From: Rosistilla ulvae
Lineage (GTDB): Bacteria > Planctomycetota > Planctomycetia > Pirellulales > Pirellulaceae
NCBI RefSeq assembly: GCF_007741475.1
Contig: NZ_CP036261.1
Location: 1,612,001-1,676,000, forward strand
DNA length: 64,000 nucleotides
Direction: 5' to 3'
The notes beneath the pieces were generated by a model that saw only the letters and a program-made list of their open reading frames with translations, was not told where the DNA came from and made no database searches. Positions 9,401 through 17,364 of this stretch are shown piece after piece; positions within the stretch are counted from its first letter, which is position 1; every line of letters begins with the position of its first letter. Both the position numbers and the translations under genes were made by a program.

Positions 9401-9967
9401 TTGTTCGACCGGCGCTTGTTTGGTGATCGGAGCGTATTGTTGTGCGGTTGGATCGCTGGACGCTGGCTGTCCCGCGGCCGTTGGCAACCGCTGCATGTCG
9501 ATGGTGGCGGAAGGATTCGCCCCGGCGGACAACTGCATCGGCGGTAGGCTAAAGCCTCCGGGGAGCGGTTGGGCTGGCGTTTGTAACTTCAAGCCCGCCG
9601 CGCCATTGGGCATCTGAGGCACGATCGCCATCAGATCCTTGGCTTGGACCCCCATCGATTGCAGCTGTTGGTACAGCCCATCGAGTTCGGGACGCAGCTG
9701 TGGCAGCATCGGCAACATACCAGCGGCCTCGCGGAAGGCGGAGATTGCCACTGGCAAGTTCCGATCCGCTATCGCCTGCTTGGCCTGTTGAACCAAGGCA
9801 TAGGCTCTGCCTGGATCAAACGAGGTTGGCTGGTCAGCGCGTGGCTGGACAGGGACCGGCGCCGCGGCGGGGTCCTGGGCATGCGTATTCACATCGATGC
9901 ATGAGAGCAGCGCTCCAACCAAAGCGATTGATGTGATCCAAAGTCTGTAGTTCACCGTTGCAATCAA
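6407..9967 (-). CDS. Large secretin (type II/III secretion family) with TPR-like N-terminal region
   Basis: A 1186-residue protein with a signal peptide (LWITSIALVGALLSC), a Gln/Pro/Ala-rich first third with helical repeat-like stretches (residues about 40-400), a heptad-rich central region, secretin N-type domains, and a C-terminal secretin core. The core carries VPDGGTILLGGIKR and GVPILSKIPYISRLFKN followed by a TPRII ending, hallmarks of GspD/PulD/PilQ proteins that form outer-membrane channels. A Gly-rich stretch (FGFGGNGGHQG) lies before the core, and a Ser/Asp/Glu-rich insertion (SSSNSSRRDTNNDG) lies within it. It is roughly 1.5-2 times the length of a typical GspD. No other secretion genes (ATPase, pseudopilins, inner-membrane platform) are adjacent, so this is an orphan secretin. 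The start is the first ATG preceding the signal peptide. Confidence 0.88.
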   Translation of the reverse strand: MIATVNYRLWITSIALVGALLSCIDVNTHAQDPAAAPVPVQPRADQPTSFDPGRAYALVQQAKQAIADRNLPVAISAFREAAGMLPMLPQLRPELDGLYQQLQSMGVQAKDLMAIVPQMPNGAAGLKLQTPAQPLPGGFSLPPMQLSAGANPSATIDMQRLPTAAGQPASSDPTAQQYAPITKQAPVEQRLTEAGRLVALGLAAMDRGDFRTAQQLATQADSLEVPDAAFRPGQTRPWQLMLDADSMSRRQPAMSQQAQSNPAQLGGVVQAGATMPIGNAPGMGQVQQSGYNAANDNSQVVQVQANLPQVPVPNDAAETYRKGVEALSAGNSDEARALFLEAWKSEATLDPATRQQLKDKLTLMRPATESRPMAEPTAAFDAVTQEQTLARARLMREVTSELANVEQAKKDNPVGALERLQRLRRSVEANSDADSASRQQMLAMVDRQITAQQTYVEQNRAQIDLDMTNTRIREEINQEQFDLIELDEKVSQLVEQFNELMDDQRYPEAEIIAKQVNELKPDSPIATLLWHNSRMGIRLNQAEEIKGKKEIGFVDTLQAVDESSIPFDDRNPLKFADARQWAPMSTTRLQRERAANRRMGPRELEIESRLTTPVEVRFDNRPLGEVIDTLSKMTGVPMHIDDRALSAFNMTRDQSVSIDLSQPISLRSALQLILSPLDLSYVIRNEVLMVTSREMQRSDVYPVTYRVASLVLPIPNFTTSYETGLAGAIQAAHAMANNRLNVNTMPVSLTGLASNNTPMSPTTMNPNILAQGGFTAPGAFGFGGNGGHQGQTTQPGSMGGGAIADFDSLMELIQTTVIPDTWEALGGPSTMSPYPANLSLVISTTSEVHDQITQLLESLRKLQNLQVTIEVRFISLADNFFERIGLSFNAEFDDNVDELPLDDRGPSVAIGIGDAAGTPTADFDFAFNQGSFGASIPAFGGFDQGSAASIGFAILSDIEAFFFLEAAQGDSRTNVLQAPKVTLFDGQIASINDQSQRPFVISVTPIVGDFAVAQQPIIVVLNEGTALNVQAVVSDDRRFVRLTLVPFFSQIGDVDTFTFEGRSSSSNSSRRDTNNDGVIDEQDEEVSEEETNEGTTVQLPTFAFTSVSTTVSVPDGGTILLGGIKRLRETRSEQGVPILSKIPYISRLFKNVGTGRETNSLMLMVTPRIIIQEEEELAQTGFDPTR

Positions 9968-10386
9968 CGCGAATCTCCTTCATCGCGGGTACGCTTTAAG
10001 CAAAAACTAACCCGCCAGCCAATGTTCGCGATCGAAATTCATTCTCGATGCGATATCAAGATCGTCCCGCGCTGCACACGCCATCCGTGGCAATCTCTCG
10101 GCAGAACTGAACGACCCAAGCTCCGCGATCGTCTGACCAACCAAACGACCGCGTTTGCCCCTCTGTCAAGTGATCACACAAAACAGTGGGCTGGAGGGTG
10201 AGTACCAATCGGAAACCGCCCGCGTCAAGCCGGAATTCCACCAAGCGGCAATATTTTTCCATGCAAGGCGAGCGGCTGGGTGTCTGGCTAAAAAAGTAGG
10301 CCCAGGTTAGCCTGTGGTCTGAAGGGCCTTTCCCTTCAACAATCAACCGTTTTTTGCTTCCTTTGAGCCCCAAGGACCCCAAGGCG
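9968..10386. other. Divergent intergenic region between secretin and DJ-1/PfpI genes
   Basis: 419 bp without a credible gene. It must hold promoters for both flanking genes. I see no strong -10/-35 pair, repeat or structured RNA in it. Confidence 0.5.
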
Positions 10387-10974
10387 ATGGCTGCCAAAAA
10401 GATACTGATGCTGGTCGGCGATTTTGTGGAAGATTACGAAGCGATGGTGCCGCTGCAGATTCTGCTGTGCGTTGGCCACCAAGTCGACACCGTCTGTCCC
10501 GGCAAGCAGGCGGGGCAAACCGTCGCGACAGCGATCCACGATTTCGAAGGGCATCAGACCTACAGTGAAAAACCGGGTCACAATTTTGCTATCACCGCCG
10601 ATTTCGATTCGGCCGACGCTGCAACCTATGATGCCTTGGTGATCCCCGGCGGCCGCGCCCCCGAATACTTGCGGATGAATTCCAAGGTGATCGATTTGGT
10701 GAAGGCATTCCACGCCGCCGACAAACCGATCGCCGCGGTCTGCCACGGACCGCAGATCCTTGTCGCCGCCGGCCTGCTGGAAGGACGCAAGTGTAGCGCC
10801 TACCCAGCCGTTGCCGCGGAAGTCACCGTCGCTGGCGGCCAATTTGTCCCGGCATCCGACGGATTCGACAACGCGCACGTCGACGGAAACTTGGTCACCG
10901 CGCCGGCTTGGCCCGCCCATCCCGCCTGGATGCGAGCGTTCCTGGAACTGCTGGGCAGCGAAATTAAGCCCTAA
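10387..10974 (+). CDS. DJ-1/PfpI family protein
   Basis: A 195-residue cytosolic protein of the class I glutamine-amidotransferase-like superfamily. The nucleophile elbow AVCHGPQIL carries the Cys-His pair, and the N-terminal GDFVEDYE supplies the conserved acidic residue, as in PfpI/YhbO proteins. Members have been described as proteases, glyoxalases or stress-related deglycases; none of these can be chosen from sequence. The ATG at 10387 begins the fold ([11 protein letters not shown]) and is preceded by AAGGA; the open frame upstream to 10354 is unconvincing. It is apparently monocistronic and followed by a hairpin before the ABC-F gene. Confidence 0.85.
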   Translation: MAAKKILMLVGDFVEDYEAMVPLQILLCVGHQVDTVCPGKQAGQTVATAIHDFEGHQTYSEKPGHNFAITADFDSADAATYDALVIPGGRAPEYLRMNSKVIDLVKAFHAADKPIAAVCHGPQILVAAGLLEGRKCSAYPAVAAEVTVAGGQFVPASDGFDNAHVDGNLVTAPAWPAHPAWMRAFLELLGSEIKP

Positions 10975-11033
10975 CCGCGCCCCCGCCGATACTTCCAATC
11001 GGACACGCGAGTTTCCCCTTCCTCTATAAAAAT

Positions 11034-11066
11034 GCGACGCCTGCTGCCTGCACGGCCGGGCGTCGC
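11034..11066 (+). promoter_or_regulatory. Hairpin between the DJ-1/PfpI and ABC-F genes
   Basis: GCGACGCC at 11034-11041 pairs with GGCGTCGC at 11059-11066 over a 17-nt loop. It lies 30 bp before the ABC-F ATG, and no T-run follows. It may be a weak terminator or a 5'-leader structure for the ABC-F gene; TATAAA at 11025-11030 just upstream could be a -10 element. Confidence 0.4.
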
Positions 11067-11095
11067 AAAGCTTCCTCCTACGACCCAAAGGCCCC

Positions 11096-12895
11096 ATGGC
11101 AACGCTGCTCCAAATCAAAGGCGGTTTCAAACGATACGGCGAACAAGTCCTGTTAGATGATGCCGACGCAACAATCGTCGACAACGTGAAACTCGGTTTG
11201 GTCGGACGCAACGGCGCCGGCAAATCGACCCTGCTGCGAATCTTCATGGGCGAAGAGGAACTCGATTCGGGCGAGGTCATCTACAGCAACAATCTGCGCG
11301 TTGGATACCTGCGTCAGCACGACCCGTTCGAACCGGGCGAATCGGCGCTCGACTTCCTGATGCGCGACAGCGGCCAGCCCGATTGGAAGTGCGGCGAGGT
11401 CGCTGGCCAATTCGAACTCAAAGGTGTCTACCTGGAAGGCCCCGTCAAAGAACTCTCCGGCGGTTGGCAAACGCGTGTCAAACTGGCCGCGCTGCTGCTG
11501 CACGAACCGAATCTGTTAATTCTCGATGAACCGACAAACTTCTTGGACGTTCGTACCCAGATTCTGTTGGAGCACTTTTTGCGTGGCTTCAACGCATCGT
11601 GCCTGATCGTCTCGCACGATCGCGCCTTTCTGGAAGCGACCTGCGATCAGACCCTCGACCTGACCCGCGGCAAATTGACGATGTACCCGGGCAAGATCGA
11701 AGCCTTCTTGCAATACCAGGAAGAACGCCGCGAACACGATCTGCGCGTCAACAGCGCCGTGCTGGCCAAGCAGAAACAATTGCAGACGTTCATCGACAAG
11801 AACCGCGCCAACGCGAGCACCGCCAGCCAAGCTCGATCCAAACAAAAACAACTCGAACGCCTGCAGACCGTCGAGATCGAAGTCGACCTGCCGACGGTCC
11901 ACATCCGTGCGCCAATCATCGACAACCCGCGGCAAGGGCCAGCGGTCCGCTGTCTCGATTTGAGCATCGGGTATCCCGATCATACCGTCGCTTCGGGGAT
12001 TCAACTGGAGATCGAACACGGCGAACGGGCGGGCATCGTCGGTGACAACGGCCAGGGTAAAACAACGCTGCTGCGAACGCTTGTCAAATCGTTGAAACCT
12101 GTCTCCGGGATGGTGAAGTGGGGTTACGGTTGCGAGATCGGAACCTACGCGCAACACGTCTACACCAGCCTCACGCCGACCTGGACCGTCCTCGAATATT
12201 TGGAATCCAAGGCGCTCACCGGGACCACGCATCAACAGATCCTTGCCGTCGCCGGATCGTTGCTGTTCCGCGATTCGCACACCCGCAAGAAGATCTCGGT
12301 CCTCTCCGGTGGTGAACGCGCTCGGTTGTGTATGGCCGGCCTGTTGTTAGGCGATTACAACATCCTCGTGCTCGACGAACCGGGCAACCACTTGGACGTC
12401 GAAACCGTCGATGCGTTGGCCAACGCGTTGTTGGAATACAAGGGTACGGTGATCTTCACCAGCCACGATCGGCACTTCATGCAGCGGATCGCCACCAGCG
12501 TGATCGAGGTCCGCGATCAACAGGTGCGGAACTACGGCAGCGGATACGAATCGTATCTGTACGCGGTTAACAAAGAGGTCGACGACGGAGAGCGTGAACT
12601 GAATGCCAAGCGTGGCAAATCGGGATCGCCCGCCGGCAAGGCGCCCAAGGGAGACCATCGCGCCGCGCGACGCGACGACCGCAAACTGCGGAAAGAGATC
12701 AGCAGCATCGAAAAGAAGATCGCTCGACTGGACGACAGCAAGAACGCGCTGAATCGAGAGTTGTTGGAAACGACCGATGCCAAAAAGGCGCTCGACCTGC
12801 ACAACGAGATCCAAGAGCTGACGGAGCAGTTGAGCGAAGCCGAAGCCCAATGGATCGAATTGCAAGCATTGCTCCCCGAAAGCGACTTTGGGTAG
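11096..12895 (+). CDS. ABC-F family ATPase
   Basis: A 599-residue soluble protein with two ABC domains and no membrane segments, the ABC-F layout of ribosome-associated translation factors (EttA, Uup, YheS). Domain 1: Walker A GRNGAGKST, signature LSGGWQTR, Walker B LLILDEPTNFLD. Domain 2: Walker A GDNGQGKTT, signature LSGGERAR, Walker B ILVLDEPGNHLD. A charged inter-domain linker (about residues 200-270) corresponds to the P-site tRNA interaction motif region. A basic coiled-coil tail of about 90 residues (LRKEISSIEKKIARLDDSK) resembles that of Uup or YheS. Each domain has a clear catalytic Glu after Walker B. The second Walker B reads DEPGNHLD instead of the usual DEPTNHLD. The subfamily cannot be fixed from sequence alone; Uup/YheS-like is most likely. 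Confidence 0.9.
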   Translation: MATLLQIKGGFKRYGEQVLLDDADATIVDNVKLGLVGRNGAGKSTLLRIFMGEEELDSGEVIYSNNLRVGYLRQHDPFEPGESALDFLMRDSGQPDWKCGEVAGQFELKGVYLEGPVKELSGGWQTRVKLAALLLHEPNLLILDEPTNFLDVRTQILLEHFLRGFNASCLIVSHDRAFLEATCDQTLDLTRGKLTMYPGKIEAFLQYQEERREHDLRVNSAVLAKQKQLQTFIDKNRANASTASQARSKQKQLERLQTVEIEVDLPTVHIRAPIIDNPRQGPAVRCLDLSIGYPDHTVASGIQLEIEHGERAGIVGDNGQGKTTLLRTLVKSLKPVSGMVKWGYGCEIGTYAQHVYTSLTPTWTVLEYLESKALTGTTHQQILAVAGSLLFRDSHTRKKISVLSGGERARLCMAGLLLGDYNILVLDEPGNHLDVETVDALANALLEYKGTVIFTSHDRHFMQRIATSVIEVRDQQVRNYGSGYESYLYAVNKEVDDGERELNAKRGKSGSPAGKAPKGDHRAARRDDRKLRKEISSIEKKIARLDDSKNALNRELLETTDAKKALDLHNEIQELTEQLSEAEAQWIELQALLPESDFG

Positions 12896-13066
12896 ACAAA
12901 TTGCAGGGCGAAACGCTGCTGAACCGCATGGTCGGCGCAGGATGCCGGGTTGCCGGTCGCGTCGACTTTAGCGGTTGCGCCGCCCAATCTGCAGGCGAGT
13001 ATCTCATCCGCCGATCCTAGCTAACGGGCATTTATTTGGCTCGTTGCAAAGGCAGACGGAGAGAAC

Positions 13067-13951
13067 ATGACCGATCGAACAGGTGTCACCACGGATCGCG
13101 TTCCCAGCGCAAAACGAAATCAATGCGTTGGCATTTGGCGTTTGCTGGAATGCTTCCACCAAGGGCCTTGGACCGATCTGTTTTACGCGCAGCCCGCCGA
13201 AGCTGCCGGCAGCCCGCGCGCCGACTACGTCGTCAAAATGGTCACCGACAGCATCGATGCGCAACTGGAAGGCCAGCTGCAATTGCGTCAGGAAGCGACC
13301 AGCGCCAAAGCGGCCAGCCATCCCAATTTGATCGCACTGTTGGACGCTCGGCTCTCCGCGCCGCGCCCCTATGTCGTCTTCCCACGCCTGGACGGACAAC
13401 CGCTCTCGACTTGGCTGGGCAGCAAATATTCGCAGCCTCTGCCGGTCGGATTGTGGTGGATTCGCCAAGCCGCTCAAGCGCTCCAAGCGTTGCATCAATC
13501 CGGTTGGATTCACGGCGATGTGAAACCCGACAACATGCTGGTCAGTCTCAGCGGCCACCTGACGGTGATCGATCTGGGACTATCAATGCGTGAAGGGGAC
13601 ACACTGCAAGCCGATCGCTTCCAAGGAACTCCCGCCTACGCCGCTCCCGAACAGATCCAAGGCAAGGGCAGAGCGACCAGCCAATCGGATATCTATTCGC
13701 TTGGAATGGTCTTCCAACAGATGCTCTGCCGCAACAAACCGGCAGTCCCGGCGAAGCCTTTGAATCGCCAGCTGCTGCAAAAATTCCAGGTTCCCGAATC
13801 GGTCGTCGGGATGTTGGAAGAGATGACTTCGCCGACGGCGACCGACCGGCCGACAGCGGCTCAATTAGTCGATCGGATCTTCAAACTCGAGATCGAAACG
13901 CTTGGAACGCACATCCAACCGTTGGACGATACGCTTCCTCAAGCCGCCTGA
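13067..13951 (+). CDS. Small Ser/Thr protein kinase-like protein with HGD and DLG motifs
   Basis: A 294-residue soluble protein with a Hanks-type kinase fold and little else. The invariant Lys is in YVVKMV, the catalytic loop reads HGDVKPDN (HGD instead of HRD), and the Mg-binding motif is DLG instead of DFG. The activation segment contains GTPAYAAPEQ, and helix F contains DIYSLG. The glycine-rich loop is degenerate (FHQGPWTDLFYA). The catalytic Asp and Asn remain, so activity is possible; HGD is seen in some bacterial kinases. There is no sensor or membrane domain. It is monocistronic, followed by a palindromic repeat. Confidence 0.82.
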   Translation: MTDRTGVTTDRVPSAKRNQCVGIWRLLECFHQGPWTDLFYAQPAEAAGSPRADYVVKMVTDSIDAQLEGQLQLRQEATSAKAASHPNLIALLDARLSAPRPYVVFPRLDGQPLSTWLGSKYSQPLPVGLWWIRQAAQALQALHQSGWIHGDVKPDNMLVSLSGHLTVIDLGLSMREGDTLQADRFQGTPAYAAPEQIQGKGRATSQSDIYSLGMVFQQMLCRNKPAVPAKPLNRQLLQKFQVPESVVGMLEEMTSPTATDRPTAAQLVDRIFKLEIETLGTHIQPLDDTLPQAA

Positions 13952-14043
13952 TCCTGGCGGCGCATTGGTCTCCCGAATGGAGACGTGTCAGCCGGCAGGC
14001 GCCAGCGGCTCGTCGGTTTAGTCACAACGAGCTTCCTTGCATT

Positions 14044-14105
14044 AGCCGTTTGGGCGTTAGCCCCGGTTCAGTGGCAGCGGAACCGGGGCTAACGCCCAAT
14101 CGGCT
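14044..14105. repeat. Long imperfect palindrome (REP-like)
   Basis: TTGGGCGTTAGCCCCGGTTC at 14050-14069 pairs perfectly with its complement at 14080-14099 over a 10-nt loop, and flanking AGCCG/CGGCT extend the stem. It lies in the 312-bp interval between the kinase and the next gene, which otherwise shows nothing recognisable. Likely roles are transcript end or a mobile REP-type element. Confidence 0.8.
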
Positions 14106-14263
14106 GATTAAACCGACAAGCCGCCAGCATCCGGTCCTTCAACCAACCGGACGCCAGCGTGTGGCGGCTGATCTGCTGAGCGTCCGTTCGACGGCTCGCA
14201 GGGTCTGGCGTACAATCGAAGGCTCACGATGCCTCGACCGCCGATGATTTGGAGACCCTCGCG

Positions 14264-14848
14264 ATGGTGGATCTAATCGCCGAACGCCCGTTCATGCTGA
14301 CCTTCATTCTGCTGGCCTTTGCCGTCGCATCGGCTTACGGGTGGATGCAGACGGGGAAGCGAGCGGGGCTGATCATCGCGGGGATCTTCCTGCTGTTGAT
14401 TCCGATCGGGATCTACGTCGAAAAGATATGGGTGACCGACCGCGAATCGCTTGTCGATTCGATCCTGCAGGTCGCCGAAGCGCTGCAGGCGAACGACCAC
14501 GAGCGCGTCTTTCAGTTCATCGATCCCGATGCCGAACCGGCGATCCAATCGGCCAAGGCGGAACTGCCACGCTTTCACTTCGATCGGGCCCAGGTCAACA
14601 TGGGTGGCTTTCGCAAGTTTGAGATCCGCAGCGATCTGCAGCCTCCCGAAGCGATCGTCGACTTTACGATCAACGTCACCGTTTCGATGAAAGACAAGAG
14701 TCACACCAACGCGCAGGTCCCTCGCCGGTTGATCGTCAAGTTCCGCAAGTCGGGCGACATTTGGCGAGCTCTCGAATACACGCACCTGCCGGTGATCGGA
14801 GATCCCGACGGGATGAGTCCCAACGGTGGCCGGCCGCCCACTTTCTGA
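14264..14848 (+). CDS. Hypothetical membrane protein with two N-terminal TM helices
   Basis: A 194-residue protein of unknown function. Two hydrophobic helices (PFMLTFILLAFAVASAYGW and AGLIIAGIFLLLIPIGIYV) are followed by a soluble domain of about 140 residues (LVDSILQVAEALQANDHERVF...). That domain has the look of an NTF2/SnoaL-like or DUF4440-type fold with an initial helical pair and a beta-sheet half. The ATG at 14264 has GGAGA eight bases upstream; an in-frame TTG at 14249 is less likely. It is 78 bp upstream of the NitT/TauT-type ABC genes and may share their transcript, but no functional link is apparent. Confidence 0.75.
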   Translation: MVDLIAERPFMLTFILLAFAVASAYGWMQTGKRAGLIIAGIFLLLIPIGIYVEKIWVTDRESLVDSILQVAEALQANDHERVFQFIDPDAEPAIQSAKAELPRFHFDRAQVNMGGFRKFEIRSDLQPPEAIVDFTINVTVSMKDKSHTNAQVPRRLIVKFRKSGDIWRALEYTHLPVIGDPDGMSPNGGRPPTF

Positions 14849-14926
14849 TACGATTGTCGATCCCATCGAGCGTCGCTGCGCTCGCTTTCCCGCGATCCCA
14901 ACGCCCTCCCTGCAGACTCCAACTCG

Positions 14927-15667
14927 ATGATTGTTGCCGATTCGCTGAATCTATCGATCGACGGGCAATCGATCATCGAAACGCTGGACCTTCAAATCGC
15001 AGCGGGCGAATTCGTCGCGATCGTTGGCCCCAGCGGTTGCGGCAAGACGTCGCTGCTGCGGATGGTCGCCGACCTGCAGCGTCCCAGCGGCGGCAGCTTG
15101 AAACTTTCCGTCGCCGATCGCGACCGTCCGCCGATCGCCTACGTCTTTCAAGATCCCACGCTCCTTCCCTGGCGAACGGTCCTGGAAAACATCGCGCTGC
15201 CGTTGGAACTGGCGGGGAAATCTCGCGGCGAAGCGACCGCTGCCGCATCGGGCGTGCTGTCGATGGTCGGGCTGCGCGACGACGATCGCAACAAATTGCC
15301 GGCGATGCTTTCGGGCGGGATGCGGATGCGCGTCTCGCTGGCTCGAGCTGTCGTGATGCAGCCGCAGATCATGTTGTTCGATGAACCCTTCGCGGCGCTC
15401 GACGATCTGTTGCGCAGCCGCTTGAACGAACAGATCCTTCAATTGTGGCAGCAACAGCGCTGGACCGGATTGTTTGTCACCCATAACGTCAGCGAAGCGA
15501 TCTTCTTGAGCAACCGCGTGCTGGTGATGACCGATCGACCGGCGCGGATCGCGGAGATCGTCGACGTTCCTTTCGATCACCCGCGCGAGGCTTCTTTGCG
15601 ATCGTCGATCGAATTCAATCGGCTGACCGAGCGCTTGACTCAGTTGTTGCGAGGAGAGGCCAAATGA
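14927..15667 (+). CDS. NitT/TauT-type ABC transporter ATP-binding protein
   Basis: A 246-residue ATPase of the nitrate/sulfonate/taurine/pyrimidine-precursor uptake class (SsuB, TauB, ThiZ-like). All motifs are intact: Walker A GPSGCGKTS (residues 34-42), Q-loop YVFQDPTLLPW, signature LSGGM (128-132), Walker B IMLFDEP, and the switch His in FVTHNVSEA. DPTLLPWRTVLENI is typical of this class. The stop overlaps the permease start (ATGA), so both are translated together. No periplasmic binding protein is present in the window, so the substrate cannot be inferred; it must be supplied elsewhere. Confidence 0.9.
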   Translation: MIVADSLNLSIDGQSIIETLDLQIAAGEFVAIVGPSGCGKTSLLRMVADLQRPSGGSLKLSVADRDRPPIAYVFQDPTLLPWRTVLENIALPLELAGKSRGEATAAASGVLSMVGLRDDDRNKLPAMLSGGMRMRVSLARAVVMQPQIMLFDEPFAALDDLLRSRLNEQILQLWQQQRWTGLFVTHNVSEAIFLSNRVLVMTDRPARIAEIVDVPFDHPREASLRSSIEFNRLTERLTQLLRGEAK

Positions 15668-16440
15668 ACGCGCGGGTCGAACGGTTCACCGATTCGTTGT
15701 GGCCGATGCTGGTGGCGTTGGTGCTGTTGATCGCCGGTTGGTCGGCGGCGAAGTACCTGTACGCCGTCGAGGATTACTTCGTTCCCTATCCTTGGACCGT
15801 CGTCACCGCCGCCGTTCGGATCGCTCCGGAACTCGCCGCGGCAACTTGGTTGACGGCGCGTGCGGCGGTCTGTGGTTTCGTTCTCAGCACGCTTGCCGGA
15901 TCGGTGATCGCAATCGTATTTGCCCAGTTCCGGTTGCTGCGGCTCGGCTGTTTTCCCTACGCCGTGATCTTGCAAACCGTCCCGATCGTGGCGATCGCAC
16001 CGCTGATCACCTACACCCGCGGGCCGGGCTTTGAGAGCGTGGTCCTGATCGCGTTTATCGTCAGCCTGTTTCCGATCATCGCCAACACGACCGCCGGGCT
16101 GACAAGCGTCCCGCGCGGCCTGCAGGAACTGTTTCGCTTGAACCACGCCACGCGATGGCAACAGATTTGGAAGCTGCAGATACCTTATGCCGTTCCCAAC
16201 CTGATCACCGGCATGCGAACATCGGCCGGACTGGCGGTGATCGGAGCGATCGTGGGGGAATTTTTTGCCGGCAACAGCAGCCGCGGCCACGGCCTCGGAT
16301 TTATGGTCCCTCAGAAAATGGACCGTCTGCGCGCCGATGAAGCCTTCGCCGCCGTGGCGATGGCAACGCTGTTAGGGATCGCGATGTTCGCCGCCGTCAG
16401 CCTATTGCGCAGCACATTGTTACGCCGCTGGACCCAATAG
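15664..16440 (+). CDS. NitT/TauT-type ABC transporter permease
   Basis: A 258-residue inner-membrane permease of the SsuC/TauC (BPD_transp_1) family with about six TM helices. The EAA-loop equivalent is visible around LFRLNHATRWQQIWKLQIPYAVPNLITGMRTSAGLAVIGA, including the conserved Gly and the LP/IPYA turn. It is coupled to the ATPase gene by a four-base overlap and forms the transmembrane half of the same transporter. Residues IVGEFF near the C-terminus match the IAEmi segment of SsuC proteins. Substrate unknown. Confidence 0.9.
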   Translation: MNARVERFTDSLWPMLVALVLLIAGWSAAKYLYAVEDYFVPYPWTVVTAAVRIAPELAAATWLTARAAVCGFVLSTLAGSVIAIVFAQFRLLRLGCFPYAVILQTVPIVAIAPLITYTRGPGFESVVLIAFIVSLFPIIANTTAGLTSVPRGLQELFRLNHATRWQQIWKLQIPYAVPNLITGMRTSAGLAVIGAIVGEFFAGNSSRGHGLGFMVPQKMDRLRADEAFAAVAMATLLGIAMFAAVSLLRSTLLRRWTQ

Positions 16441-16760
16441 ACGCGTTGGATTCACAGGCATCCGCCGTCGAAACGCAAGTTGGATTCTGGGCCGCTGCCG
16501 ACACATGTCGCCGACACGATCGGTGATTTTGTTATCGCGGAGTCTCCGAGAACGCGAAGTTCGATTTGTCGAAGGTAACGCCAGCAAGCCTCTGCGCACT
16601 CGGCGATTCTGCGTTTCCAGCGGGATCCGGGCTAGGTAATAGATCCGAGCTTCGCCCTCGGACTGACGGATGACAACCTCGTCCAACGCCGCCGAATCGA
16701 AGACACTCCAAGCGTTGCTAGCCCACGTTTAGTACCGGTCCCAGAAATCCTTCCAGCAGG
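16441..16760. other. Intergenic region after the ABC permease gene
   Basis: 320 bp between convergent transcription units. A minus-strand open frame (16420-16686, 88 codons) overlaps the permease end, is Arg-rich and shows no domain; I do not regard it as a gene. No clear terminator hairpin was found. Confidence 0.45.
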
Positions 16761-17195
16761 CTATTCATTCGTCAGTTCAAGGTTCATTGAGTTTTCCCCT
16801 GCTTCGATCGTTCGCTTCAGTTCCGATCCGCTTCGATACTTCTCTGGAATCATCTCTTCGGTGACTTCGGTTTCAACGATCTCACCTTCGAGTTCTTGTT
16901 TCTTGAATTTGCCTGTACCTCGCCGTCCCGTGATCTGCACCAGATATTCTCCGGGGACGGGGCCGCCGGAGGATTCGATGGCATATTCCCCATCGACGAT
17001 CTTGCCACCGGTGGCGGGACCTTTTGTTTCCCCCGTCGGCACAAACGTGATCGATCCAACATCGACCGGCTCTCCATCGACCGTGACGTTGCCCTCAACC
17101 GATGCACGTTGAATTCCGCCTTGGCTGCCACAGCCAGGTAAGATCGTGACGGTCGCGGAAACGAGAAGACTGCAAACAATTAGTCGTAAAAACAT
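16761..17195 (-). CDS. Small lipoprotein with carboxypeptidase-regulatory-like domain
   Basis: A 144-residue protein with a lipoprotein signal peptide and lipobox ILPGC (Cys22). The mature part begins VEGNVTVDGEPVDVGSITFVP, the signature of the short transthyretin-like/carboxypeptidase-regulatory-like lipoproteins that are abundant in Pirellulales, and contains PGEYLVQITG. Probable location is a membrane surface facing the periplasm; function unknown. An AGGGT Shine-Dalgarno-like stretch lies seven bases before the ATG. Its position at the end of the series DUF1559, GH32-like, transporter, lipoprotein (all minus strand) suggests it may belong to the same locus, though a 169-bp gap separates it from the transporter. 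Confidence 0.8.
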   Translation of the reverse strand: MFLRLIVCSLLVSATVTILPGCGSQGGIQRASVEGNVTVDGEPVDVGSITFVPTGETKGPATGGKIVDGEYAIESSGGPVPGEYLVQITGRRGTGKFKKQELEGEIVETEVTEEMIPEKYRSGSELKRTIEAGENSMNLELTNE

Positions 17196-17364
17196 AGTAG
17201 ACCCTGCTGTCGGTTTAGAGATGAAACGCTATTTCGATAGTGAGAAATGAAACACACGTAGCGATACCTGCCAGCGACGGTGAAGGCCTTGGAACTCTAT
17301 GATGTCGTTGTAGGGCAGGAATGGCTGGTATTTCTGAGGAGTTACGCATAGGAACAACTGTCGT

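Noticed and set aside
16420-16686. 88-codon minus-strand open frame
   Set aside because: Overlaps the end of the permease gene, Arg-rich, no Shine-Dalgarno or family pattern.
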